From the NCBI GenBank assembly GCA_034670405.1, contig JAXDDX010000001.1, positions 12,633,501 to 12,697,500 of the forward strand: 64,000 nt of DNA, read 5' to 3'. The translations under genes and the position numbers were made by a program. The DNA is from Hoplostethus atlanticus. Its lineage: Eukaryota > Chordata > Actinopteri > Trachichthyiformes > Trachichthyidae. Under the pieces are notes generated by a model. The model was not told where the DNA came from. It did not search any database and saw only the letters and a program-made list of their open reading frames with translations. Below, in pieces: positions 38,901 to 51,255 of the stretch; the stretch's first letter is position 1, and each line of letters opens with the position of its first letter.

Positions 38901-41900
38901 AACCTTAGAATAGAAAAGATAGTAGCTATACAGATCATCTTGCTAAAATGAACTACTGTGGCAACAAACAGTATCAAATGCAACGTGGGAACTACTGTAC
39001 ATCTTACTTGTATAGAGTGAAATTCTGTTCCCCTGTCCTAGAGTTTCATTGTCTCCAGCTACTGCAATGACAGTGAATGTGTACTGCACTCCAGCAGTCA
39101 GCTCAGTGATATTCATATATGTTGTATTCACATTGTGACTCCCATTGGCTCCTCCATCAGTCCACTCTACTCTATAGAAGGAACTGTTTCCCTCTGGTTC
39201 AGTCCAGCTCAGAGACACTGACGACGTTGTGATTTCAGTGAAAGTGAGATTCCTGACTACTTCAGGCTCTGTGAGTGCAAAACAGTGGAAAGTAGAAGAC
39301 GAAAGGTCACAGCAAACCCTAATTTGTCTATGAACAACTACACATATAAATAAAACGACATAGTAAAACCTTAGAATAGAAAAGATAGTAGCTATACAGA
39401 TCGTCTAAGGTTAACTACTGTGGCAACAAACAGTATCAAATGCAACATGGGATCTACTGTACATCTTACTTGTATAGAGTGAAATTCTGTTCCCCTGTCC
39501 TAGAGTTTCATTGTCTCCAGCTACTGCAATGACAGTGAATGTGTACTGCACTCCAGCAGTCAGCTCAGTGATATTCATATATGTTGTATTCACATTGTGA
39601 CTCCCATTGGCTCTTCCATCAGTCCACTCTACTCTATAGAAGGAACTGTTTCCCTCTGGTTCAGTCCAGCTCAGAGACACTGACGACGTTGTGATTTCAG
39701 TAACATTGAGACTCCCGACCACAGCAGGTTCTGTGAGTGCAGGACGGACACAGGACCAGAGGAAATAAATAACATGAAACTAATGGCTGTCAAAGAACAT
39801 AATGGCTGACTAATGGACACCTGTCACTAATAAACTACAATAACCTCAGGTTTTGAGGAAAAGAGAAATACAAAAATTCCCAAACTAGCTGTGTCTGATG
39901 ATCTTGCAAAAGTGAATCATGTGCAAACTCCATAGAGGTACAACAAGGACAAATAAGGTTGATTACATTGAGTGTTTTTCATCATAGAGGAGTATAATTG
40001 ACCATCCAATGTGAGCTAGAATTAGAAGATGTTAAATGCAGAAACTGTGACTTACTTGTGAATGAACTGAAAATGTAAGGGTCTCCTTCTGTTTGGTTGT
40101 CTTGGGCAATGGCAATGACGTGGAGTGTGTAGCTGGTGCCAGGGATCAGGTCAGATAAGAAAGCAGAGGTATTATATGTAGTCGTGGTCTCCACTGCTCC
40201 ACCATTGTGCCACTCCACCCTGTACTTGAAGACTTCCCCAGGAGGTCTGGTCCAGTCCAGTGAGATGGAGGAGTTTGTCTTGGACACATTAAGTGCCCCA
40301 ATTGTACCCGGTTCTGGAGAGGAGAGGAGAGGTTTAGTCCAGTTCATCACATTACATTACATTACAGGCATTTGGCAGACGCTTTTATCCAAAGCGACTT
40401 ACAATAAGTGCATTCAACATAGGTAGGCAAGAGAACTACTAGTCACCAGAAATCGTAAGTGCATTTCCTTCCTAGACAAGCATCTAAGAGCAGAACCAGT
40501 GCTAAGGTAAAAGTGCAATAAGTTAGCTACCTACTTTGTAATTAAACAAATGAGACAAACAAGTAAATCAAATAAACAAGAGCTAAGACAAATAAGTGCA
40601 GCAAATAAACAAGAGCTAATAAACAAGAGCTCAGGCAAATAAGTGAAGACAAATAAGCAAGTGCTAAGAGGAAGGGTCAGGGTAGTGTTTCTTGAAGAGG
40701 TAGGTTTTCAGCCTGCGGCGAAAGATGGGAAGCGACTCAGCTGCCCTGACATCAGTGGGGAGTTAATTCCACCACTGTGGGGCCAGGACAGAGAAAAGCT
40801 GTGACTGTGTAGATCGGCCGCAGGGGCCTCTGAGCGACGGGGCAACCCGTCGCCTCGAGGCAGCAGAGCAAAGTGGTCGGGCGGGGGTGTAAGGCTTGAT
40901 CATAGCCTGGAGGTAAGAAGGAGCTGTTCCTTTCACTGCCCTATAGGCTAGCACCAGGGTCTTGAACTGGATGCGAGCTGCTACAGGGAGCCAGTGTAGA
41001 GAACAGAGAAGGGTAGTTGTGTGGGAGAACTTGGGGCGGTTGAACACCAGATGAGCTGCAGCTTTCTGAACAAGCTCCAGAGGTCTGATGGCAGACGCCG
41101 GGGCACCAGCAAGGAGGGAGTTGCAGTAGTCTAGGCGGGAGATGACAAGAGCCTGGATGAGCACCTGCGCCGTCTCGTCAGTGAGGAAGGGGCGAATCCT
41201 CCTGATGTTGTAGAGGAGGAATCTGCAGGAGCGTGTCACTGATGTGATGTTTGCCGAGAACAACAGTTGGTCGTCCAAGGTCACACCCAGATTCCTCGCA
41301 GTCCAAGTTGACGTCACCACAGCATTATTAATGGTGATGGCCAGGTCTCGGGGCGGACAACCCTTCCCCGGGAGGAACACCAGCTCAGTCTTGTCCAGGT
41401 TGAGCTTCAGGTGGTGCATCGACATCCACTCCGAGATGTCTGCCAGGCACGCAGCAATGTGTGCCTCCACTTGTGTGTTAGAGGGGGGAAATGACAGGAT
41501 CAGCTGGGTGTCATCGGCATAGCAGTGGTAGGAAAGGTCATGGGAGTGGATAACAGAACCAAGAGATGTTGTGTAGAGGGAAAAAAGAAGAGGACCCAGA
41601 ACTGAGCCTTGCGGAACCCCAATAGTGAGCCTGCGTGGTTCTGACACAGACCCTCTCAGTGTCACCTGGTAGGAGCGACCCGTCAGGTGTGGTTGGTGCA
41701 CGGAGCACCAGCCGGGGGGTGAGGGAAGGAGGATCGGATCTCGTTAACCTTCTTGTTAAAGAAGTTGGCGAAATCGTCAGGGAGGAGGGAGGAGGTGGTG
41801 GGGGTTGGAGGAGGGAAGCGAAAGTTTTTTAGGGTTGGAAGCAGAAGTTTGAATTTTAGTGCAGAAGAAAGCAGCTTTAGCAGCAGATAGAGAGGAGGAA

Positions 41901-44265
41901 AAAGTGGAAAGGAGAGATTGGAAGTTAAGAAGGTCCTCTGGGAGTTGGTCTTTTCTCCATTTGCGCTCAGCCACTCTCAGGCTCCGTCTCTCAGTACGCA
42001 CTGAGTCAGACAACCAAGGAGCAGGTGGAGTTTGGCGTGCAGGCCTGGAGGTGAGAGGACAGAGATTGTCCAGAGAAGAGGACAGAGTAGAGAGAATAAG
42101 ATCAATGGCAGTATCAGGGGATAGAAGAGAAAAAGATTCAGGGCCAGAAGAGGAAAGATCAGTGGGGGAGAGCGAGCGGAGATTGCGACGGGAAGAAACC
42201 ATGTGGGTAGGGGGAGGATGTAAGGGGGGAGAGGACAGAGAGAGAGAGAGAGAGAGTAGGACATGAAGTAGTGGTCAGAGAGATGGAGAGGAGTGACAGA
42301 GAGGTTAGCAGTAGAACAGTGTCTGGTGAAGATTAGGTCCAGCTGGTTGTCAGCCTTGTGGGTCGGAGGAGATGGGGAGAGGGATAGGTCGAAGGAGGAG
42401 AGGAAAGAAAGAAGAGAGTCAAGCTTCTCAGTCTGGATGTTGAAGTCACCGAGAAAGATGAGCCCAGAGCCATCATCAGGGAAGTGGGAGAAGTGTGTCA
42501 AGCTCCTCCAAGAACACACCAGAAGGGCCTGGTGGGTGATAAACAACCACAATGGTGAGCTTGACTGGATAAGAAACAGTGACAGCATGAAATTCAAAGG
42601 AGGAAGGAGAGAATTGTGAAGTATAAAAAAGAGAGTATTTGCGGGAAATTAGCAGGCCAGTACTACCACCTCGCCTCGCAGCTCTGGGAGTGTGAGAGAA
42701 AGAGTACACATCTGACAGAGCAGCGGGCATGGCAGTGTTTTCTGGGGTGATCCAAGTCTCAGTTAGAGCAAGAAAGTTGAGGGAGAGCAAGGATGCGTAG
42801 CCTGAGATGAACTCAGCTTTCGGCACAGCCGACTGGCAATTCCAAAGCCCCCCTGCCACCACTTGCTCAACGTGAGTTGAGAGAGTAGGATAGAGGAGAT
42901 TAGTGGGGTCACGGCGCCTGGGTGTGACCCAGCGTCTGTGCGACCACTGGAAAGAGGAGTAGACAGGAATAGGAAGCAAACACATGGTAGATCACAGTAC
43001 AATGACAGGGTTTAAATAATAATATGAAAAGTTGAAGCACCCAATCTTCAGAGACAGAGGATGTTGTGATTCAAGTGAAAGTGAAGATCCTGATGATTTC
43101 AGGATCTGTGCATGCAAAAGAGGGGCTGGCAACAACCACAAGGGCAGAAAACAAAACTCGATGAAGAACAACAGATGCTTTCTGCAAGTGGTTTTTTGAA
43201 CAATAAAAATGTTGTCAAAGTAGTGTGCATCATCTTACTTGTATAGAGTAAAATCTCAGCCTTGTTGCTTTCTGTTTTGTTATCTCCAGCCACTGCAATG
43301 ACAGTGAATGTGTACTGCACTCCAGCAGTCAGCTCAGTGATATTCAGATATGTTGATTTCACACTGTGACTCCCATTCGCTCTTCCATCAGTCCACTCTA
43401 CTCTATAGAAGGACCTGTTTCCCTCTGGTTCAGTCCAGCTCAGAGACACTGACGATGTTGTGATTCCAGTGAAAGTGAGATTCCTGACTACTTCAGGCTC
43501 TGTGAGTGCAAAACAGTGGAAAGTAGAGGACGAAAGGTCACAGCAAACCTTAATTTGTCTATGAACAACTATACATATAAATAAAACAACATAGTAAAAC
43601 CTTAGAATAGAAAAGATAGTAGCTATACAGATCGTCTTGCTAAGATTAACTACTGTGGCAACAAACAGTATCAAATGCAACGTGAGAACTACTGTACATC
43701 TTACTTGTATAGAGTGAAATTCTGTTCCCCTGTCCTAGAGTTTCATTGTCTCCAGCTACTGGCCTAATGACTGACTAATGCACACCTGTCACTAAAAAAA
43801 AACCCCGTAAATCAGATCCCTGGCTACTTCAGGTTCTGGGAGTGAAAGATGGACATTATGAGAAATAAATAATGAGATGTATTCACGCTCTTATCGACTA
43901 ACTCCCCCGTCCTTTAGGAGTCTGACATTTAGTACAGGTCAGTATGATCTTACAGTGTAAACCACAATTAAATGCTTACTTACGTGTGTACCGAAAATCT
44001 GTTTCACTCCGTCCATCAGTACGGCCATCATCTGCCACTGCAGTGATAGTTACGGTATACTGGACCCCAGCAGTCAGGTTAGTTATGATGTTAGATGTTT
44101 GAGTTACATTTTCCGCCTCATTCAGTTCTCCATCGGTCCACTCTACTCTATAGAAGGAGCTGTTTCCCTCTGGTTTAATCCAGCTCAGAGATATAGAGGA
44201 TGTTGTGGTTTCAGTGAAAGTAAGATTCCTGATGACTTCAGGTTCTGTGAGAGAGGTGGATGGGG

Positions 44266-44307
<42 letters not shown>

Positions 44308-47300
44308 ATATTCATATTTTAGGTTCTCATGGGTTCAGTTTAGCACAATATTACCACCTTTCTATACAGTATAATCTTCAGCTTCTTTGAAATCTGGGGC
44401 TTATTGACACTGATAGTGTTCAGGTGTCAAGCTTGTAGTACAAAGCATAATCAAACCAGTCTTTTGAACCTTTGACTATAAAAGGGTTGTTGTATTAATA
44501 TATAATATACTATACAAATACATTCCAGGGAATAACAGCACTTACTAGTTGTGATCTCTTTGCAGCAGTTAAGAAAACTGAGAAAGACTTGATGGGTAGC
44601 CCCAGGAGTCAGTCCAGATATTAATGGGCCTTCGTAGGATTGGTTGCCAATGATAAAGGTGCGGTTTATCAGAGATGTGAAGTTGATTGTTGTTGTTCCT
44701 ATTGTTGTTTTAATGTTCCCACAATTACCACCTAAGAAGAAGAAGAAGAAATAGAAATGTGTGGTGGCACAAATAGACTAGAAAGTCAAAACTTCAAAAC
44801 TTTCCAACACATCAGTTGTTAAGCTTAAATTAAATACAACATGATCTATGAGAATGTATAACACTCACATAAAATAAATACAATCTAATACAAATCTAGC
44901 ACAATCAAAAAATCATTACTTACCATCACATTCTGCTTGAGAGTTCTATAATGAGGAAAGAGAAAAGAAAAGTGAATCAGTTTATACCAGTAGAGGTCAG
45001 CATTGAGTTAAAGACCTCCTCAAACCACCAACCAGAGACCTAACCACCTGTTCACTGCTACAGGGCGAGAATGAATTGATGCTTGATGGTTGATGGAGTA
45101 AACACAAATGAATTATTAATTAAACTGATGAAGGAGAACTACTCTGTTCAAAGTCTTGAATAAGTTAAGTCTCCCTCAAATTCTTGAAACACGTAGGTGA
45201 GATGTGTCCCTTCCTGTAGAACTACATGAGACATTTATGTCCTAAAGCAAGATGCCTTTGTCCAGCCTGACTAGCCTGTTCCAAAGCAGCACTGTGCTGA
45301 GCAGCCTTGCTCTCTCTTTCTCTCCATGGTAATCAACAAAAATCCCCCAGTACTGCTGGTGCCAGAGTGCAATAATCGCGACTGTAACTGTTATGAGAAA
45401 GTCGGCATCCCATATCAGCCATACCACAGGCTCAGCCTTATGAGCTAAACTCTGGCCCAGACAGATAATTGAAAATGTATTTCATCAAGACACCTTTCCC
45501 CTGGTGTCACAGTCAGAGGGTGTACATATGTGTGTACGTCCCTATTAGCTATTGGAAAGATCATGTTTGTGAGCCTGTTAGTACAAACAAGGAAGTGGAT
45601 CCTGGTTATACATGTCCAGTGTCTGGTAGTCACTGTGGGTCCTGAGATAATATTACATTTGGGAAATCAATGTGGAAAATTGTTTCCCCTCTAATCCCAA
45701 ACAGGGAAATGGATTCCAACGCCACAATCCTATCGCCACAAAGCACTGTGGTTATTCACCAGTTTCCTGGTACTGGCGAGGCATATAACTCGTTCCACCT
45801 TAATGATTAGTCAAAGCTAAACAGTCCATAGCCACGCACTGCAGGCCTTGCCTTACAGTCTGTTTACCAGATAGCTAAATATTAAACCCATGGCATCACC
45901 GGTCTAATCTCCATTCTCTTCGATCACTCCCCCACAAAGACCCAGATATCATTCATTAACTACACTTAACATTAACAGAGTACATACGGGTCATGGTCTG
46001 TTTTAGGTAATGCACATCATTACAGTACCTCAGGGTGTCCTTTAAAATAGAATAGAATAGAATAGAATAGAATAGACCTTCCAGACCAGGGACCCAAACA
46101 GTAGTCTTCAGTGGAAAGAATGGTCCATTCTGGACGTAATGTTGCCACTTCCCCCTACCCTTCCCCGGAGACCCCGCTCCTGTCCTCAACCTTTCCTATT
46201 CTATTCATAACAGCAGCCCTGCCCTTCCTCCCAACCCTCTGGTACCCTATTCTTTCTGAAGGCCAAGGGTACCACACAGTTGAAGGGTTGAAGGGTTCAG
46301 AGCTCTTTGATGTCCTTGTGGGGCAGACCCCATTGTACCAGTATGGCTTGTATTTGATTGGATTGGTTATATATAATATATAATGATGTAAAAATATAAA
46401 AAAAAGTTGTTTTAAGCTCATTACAAATCCAAAACATAGATTTTTAAATGGCTTTTTGCTTCACACATTGTTCTAGGAATCACATTTTGTTCCCAAGGAA
46501 CTTTATTTATTGAATACAAAAGTCATATGACCTTTTCAGAGTCAGTATTTAACTACCGAAACAAAAGGCTGCTGTACCACCCAACAACCAAGCATTAGAC
46601 TACAGATTACATCAAAATGCCAGGTGGTATGAACTGAACATGTTGCACTGAGTGGATTTTGTGAACTGGGGGAACAAGTTGTCTACTTTGAGGAACTATA
46701 TGAGGAACTATGATATGTTTTAACCATTGCTGCCTAACTTCATTTGAATGAAGAGGCAGCAAAGATACAATGCCTATTTCTGTACTGGTGTTTTGCATGT
46801 TTCATCAGCTGCTTAGTACAGTGCTTTTACTACTAGTGGGTGTGTTGGGTGGGACATTTTCTACAAGAGGAAAAGTGAGAGAACTAGCAACTTGTGAAGT
46901 CAGCACATCTCTGCTAAATACTTTGACGATACATAAAGTTTTGGAAGTAGTGGTTAGTGTGATCCAGTGGCCAAAATCGACACTATCCTAGCCTTTTATA
47001 TTTGAAATAGAACATTACAGTGTACTTAAAATAGATCAGCTGTAAAGCTACCCGTCGTCTCCATCCATGAAAACATTTGTGCACTTAATAATAAGTAATT
47101 GCTCCTTTCTAGACCTCTTCCCACTACATCAAAATATGAGGAACAGCAGTATGGGAAGCCTGCATGTCAACACCATGACAACCTCACGTTTTGATCCAAA
47201 TATTGATGTTTAATTGACCTCTGGAGATGTGACTTTGCTGAGCCATGATTCCCTAATGTTTTTTATTTTCTTGGCCCACTTCCTCAGTATCGTTTATTTT

Positions 47301-48219
47301 CTTCTGACTAAATAAACAAAACGACATCTCAAGCCACAGGAGCCATCATGCCTTGGCAGTGACTCAGGGAGAGATTTGGGAAATCTCTAGAAATACTGAA
47401 GTAGTTCAAATAATGAAAGTCATTTTATTTAGCATCCCCTGGGACCCCGCTCCCCACCTCTGCACCTCTTCAACGCCCAGCTTAGTACGCAGTCCCAGGC
47501 TTGTGCAGGACAGTCTATAGATGCATTGGCCAGTTCATCACAGCAATCTTTCTGTCTGATATTTCTTATAAAAGGATGTTTTTGGTGCTTGTGTAAAACC
47601 ACTAATAGCAGGGATTAATGAGGAAATAATTCTACTAAGATCGCTGAAAGAAGGGGAAAACATAATAGTGGCGGTTAGCTGTTTCTCGATACAGAGAGCT
47701 TAAAAGCACTCTGATACACTACTGCTCAGAAGCTCTCCAGCGGTACTTTTTTGTACCCATTAGATTTCCCCTTGAGAGGCAATATTTAACCCTAATCTGA
47801 AATATACTTGGCTGGGACTCAGCCAGTGGCCCTCATGCCCTGTGTACTATATCTGTGCCCTTTGGCTGGGCCAGTCTGCACCAGGGGGAGGAAATAGCTG
47901 TACTGACCACTATGTAAACATTACATCAACCCTAAAGGCAGCCTGTGATTCCCTCTCACTCCGAACAGTCTTCCTTCTCTGCTTGCCTCCTGATAACGCC
48001 CCAGTTCCTTCCTCCACACTAACAGTCGGACCCAAAAACAATTAAGAAATCACTTTTAAATCTGTTTGTTCTGGGATCAGCCTATTTAACCTTAGCTATT
48101 TCATCTGATAACCTCAAATCACACAATTCTTAGTTTCCGGTGCTGTTCAAGGTTCAGTCGCAGACAAAGTTGCAGTCGCAGACAGTTGAGACGAGACAAA
48201 AAAGGAATCCTCTACAGCA

Positions 48220-48255
<36 letters not shown>

Positions 48256-51199
48256 TACAGGTAAGTCAATTAAGCAATAACCCACGACAGGCTGTGGTAC
48301 ATGAAATTTATATCACAGTTAACGATCTTATAAATTCCATATATCATAGTCTGGAGTTTATTACCATAAATGTTCATAATACAAGAAGGGTTAGAAATAA
48401 AATAAAATATACAATTATCATTTTGACAAAAAAAGGGGGGGGTGACAGAGAGAGCATGAAGACTAGTTAGAATAGTACAATAGCTGAACTAGGTGAGATG
48501 GAACAAAAGAGAAAGAGATGAGGAATGAAACAGGAGAAAGTGTGTGTGCTGCCAAGGGATAATGCAGTCTCTGCTTTATAAATTGAAAGCATAAACTTGT
48601 TCCCTCATCAGGAACTTTGGATTACCTCCATTTCTAATAATGTAAAACATATATAGGTTTGACTGCCATCCAAATCCTATATTTGATTTAATTATGAGCT
48701 GAACAAAGCAAACCGCTAAAATATATCTTGGCCTACTGAGCAAAAGCAAACAGGGTGAGAGAACAAGTCGTGGTCCAGCTACTTCATGGTGGAAGCGGGT
48801 AGACTGAAGAACCTCGCTCCAGCCACATGATGCCTCAGCAACAAGACAATATGGTGACTGTCACACTGTAACGTCGGACCAATTTTTAAAAAACACTATG
48901 TTTAGCATTTTGTGTTTCTCAAAATATAGACCACTTTTCCCACTTTTGCTTCCTGTTGCAAAGAGGATGTTGTTACTTCCCCCCTCCCTCTCCCTGCCAT
49001 CACTCCACATGCATTTGTTTTAAAGAGCAAGAGGAATGATAAGAACCAGTGACAGCACTTGAACAGTCAATATGCATTCCAATGAAGTAAGCTAACATGA
49101 TGGTAAAACTATGCAGCTAGAAGAGTGGAACTATTGAAGTTGTCTATTACTTGTGAAGTAAAAACGGTTCCTGTTTTTGTGCCGTAAAGCAATTCCCCTT
49201 TGTGCTGTAAAGCACATTGTTTTACAGATACATACACACACATGCACACAAACACAGAATTTACTATGTACAGTCTTTTGGTAGGTATTTGAAAGGGATG
49301 ATTCCTCACAGTGCACTTGACGTATGTTCGCAGGCGAGAAGGGTGGACCAAAACTAAATTCTCCTTTCTAACTTCCCTTTCGGTAATTCAGACATTCGTT
49401 TTATTTATGATGTGTGAGGTTGGTGAAAGCTGTAAAACTCCCTTGAGATCAAGTAAAAAAGGCACTTTCTCCTCTCCTCGCAGGCTTTACTCATTGGCAG
49501 CATGTTCTCTATTTAACGCTCAGTCCCCCAGCCTCGCCAGTTTCTCATGAGTAACCTACTCATTGTTTCTGGACTAGCACAACATCCTGGCACTTCCTTA
49601 GCCCACCCAGAGAGCCCCGATAACAGATTGGAAAAATATAAAGGACTTTTCAGTTAATCATTGTGCTGCACTTCATGCCTCCACCTCATTAAGGTCAAAT
49701 AAAGGAAGAGAAGAGCCACACGACATTGGCTAATAAATCAACGCTAGCCTCCCTTAAAATGGACTAGGGCAGCTAAAAGCTATCTGAGAGCACCGCTGTT
49801 GCCACAGGAGCACTTGATATACTGTACTGCTCCTTCCTCTGCAGTGTGCCAAGCTCATGCTAATCTGTACCTTTGAGTTTTTTCCATCTCAGAATCAGCA
49901 TCTTTTTTTAAATCACTAAACGTGTTTCTGAAAACTGTCTGTGATGTCTTGGAGATATTTTGATTAAAGAAATTCAATCCTTGGGTTAACGTCAGACAGA
50001 ACATGCAAGGAAGTGACTGAAAAGTTAAATATTATTAGACAATAGGTCATACATTAAAGTTTAGAACCATTTTCTCAATAACTTCCTGACAATAGATGAC
50101 TGATTTCTCTTTTCACATCACAATTTTGGCTCCTGCTCATTCATGATGTTAGGGAACCAGATGACCTTTGACCTATGTTTAGCTACAGGGCTTAAAGCTC
50201 GTGGGACCCACATTCAAAGATAATCTTAGAGTAGGGGTGTTAACCTGAGACTAGTTTGCCAATTTTTATCTTCATGACTACACCAATGATTCCAGATTAG
50301 TACTCCTATTTTTACTCCTAGTTTCTTCTCATGATGATATGGATATTTAGGGTACAAATTTATGATAAAGCCACACTGTCTTTTGAAAAATACGAACTAT
50401 CATCTACTGTCTTGTTTATGAAATGATTATTTAAGATAAAAGTTGAAATTATTATAACTTTATAAGCCACTGTATGGGAAAATCAGGAGACTGTCATTTG
50501 CTGTACTGATTCAAGGACTTTGTGGCTCTGGTCTTTAACTTAAGGATAAGATAACAGTTTTTATGGGAGGCTTACATGTAAAACTCCTTTTAACACTATC
50601 AGTAAAGTCTGAGTTACTTTACCACAGTCTGTTTGATTGGGAACCATTTTCATAAATATTTGCCTTTCTAGATTGGTGTGTTCAGTTTCCTGGTGTCACT
50701 AGTCATGACTGATGGACAGGGTGGCGGCAGCTTTTCAGTCAGTGTTGAGTCAGTTACAACACAAAGCTATTTACAGATCTTTTGAAGGAAATGTATGAAT
50801 TAAGTAAATAAAAACTCCATTTATATATTAAACCATATATTATATTTATGTGGTTAAATGATCTTGGGTTGTGTTTTCTTTGTGGGTGATCCATTCAGAT
50901 GGTCCATTTACACATTTGTACATTTGTGTTTAATGTCTATATTACATGTACCGACATTTGACAGTGTGTTCCTGTGTATAATGTCTTTAGGTATGAGTGT
51001 GTTTTCTCCACGTGTCCAGCCTCCCTCTGCTGCTATCATGGGCCCGATCAGCAGCTATGGAAATCAGTGACGTGGTATTTACTGTCCACAGCCCCAGTGG
51101 ACAGTGCAGGGCTGTGCAGTGTCTCGATCTGCTGGGTGTAGATTCGTATCTGTACTTACCACTGAAGCTTCCTCTTTATGGTGCGAGGCACGTGCACGA

Positions 51200-51255
<56 letters not shown>

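Larger units (their letters stand above)
21361..43499 (-). repeat. Tandem FN3 exon-intron array
   Basis: Thirty-three near-identical FN3 exons (5-37), with exon 38 on the 3' edge, arranged with near-identical introns. Four live exon types (A, B, B', D) and one dead type (C). Blocks repeat at 2,620 bp (24.4-29.9 kb), 3,420, 4,807 and 5,273 bp (29.6-39.3 kb), and 927 bp (34.2-35.9 kb). Introns are as similar as exons, so the copies are recent or actively homogenised. Confidence 0.9.

Noticed and set aside
40763-41701. Long open frame (312 codons) as a host gene nested in the receptor gene
   Set aside because: It carries GVPQGS and YADDTQL and lies inside an element with L2 endonuclease motifs and an L2 tail, so it is a LINE fragment.
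21361-43499. CRISPR-like or satellite interpretation of the regular repeats
   Set aside because: Repeat units are 260-nt coding exons with splice sites and FN3 sequence. Spacing and length do not fit CRISPR arrays or simple satellites.
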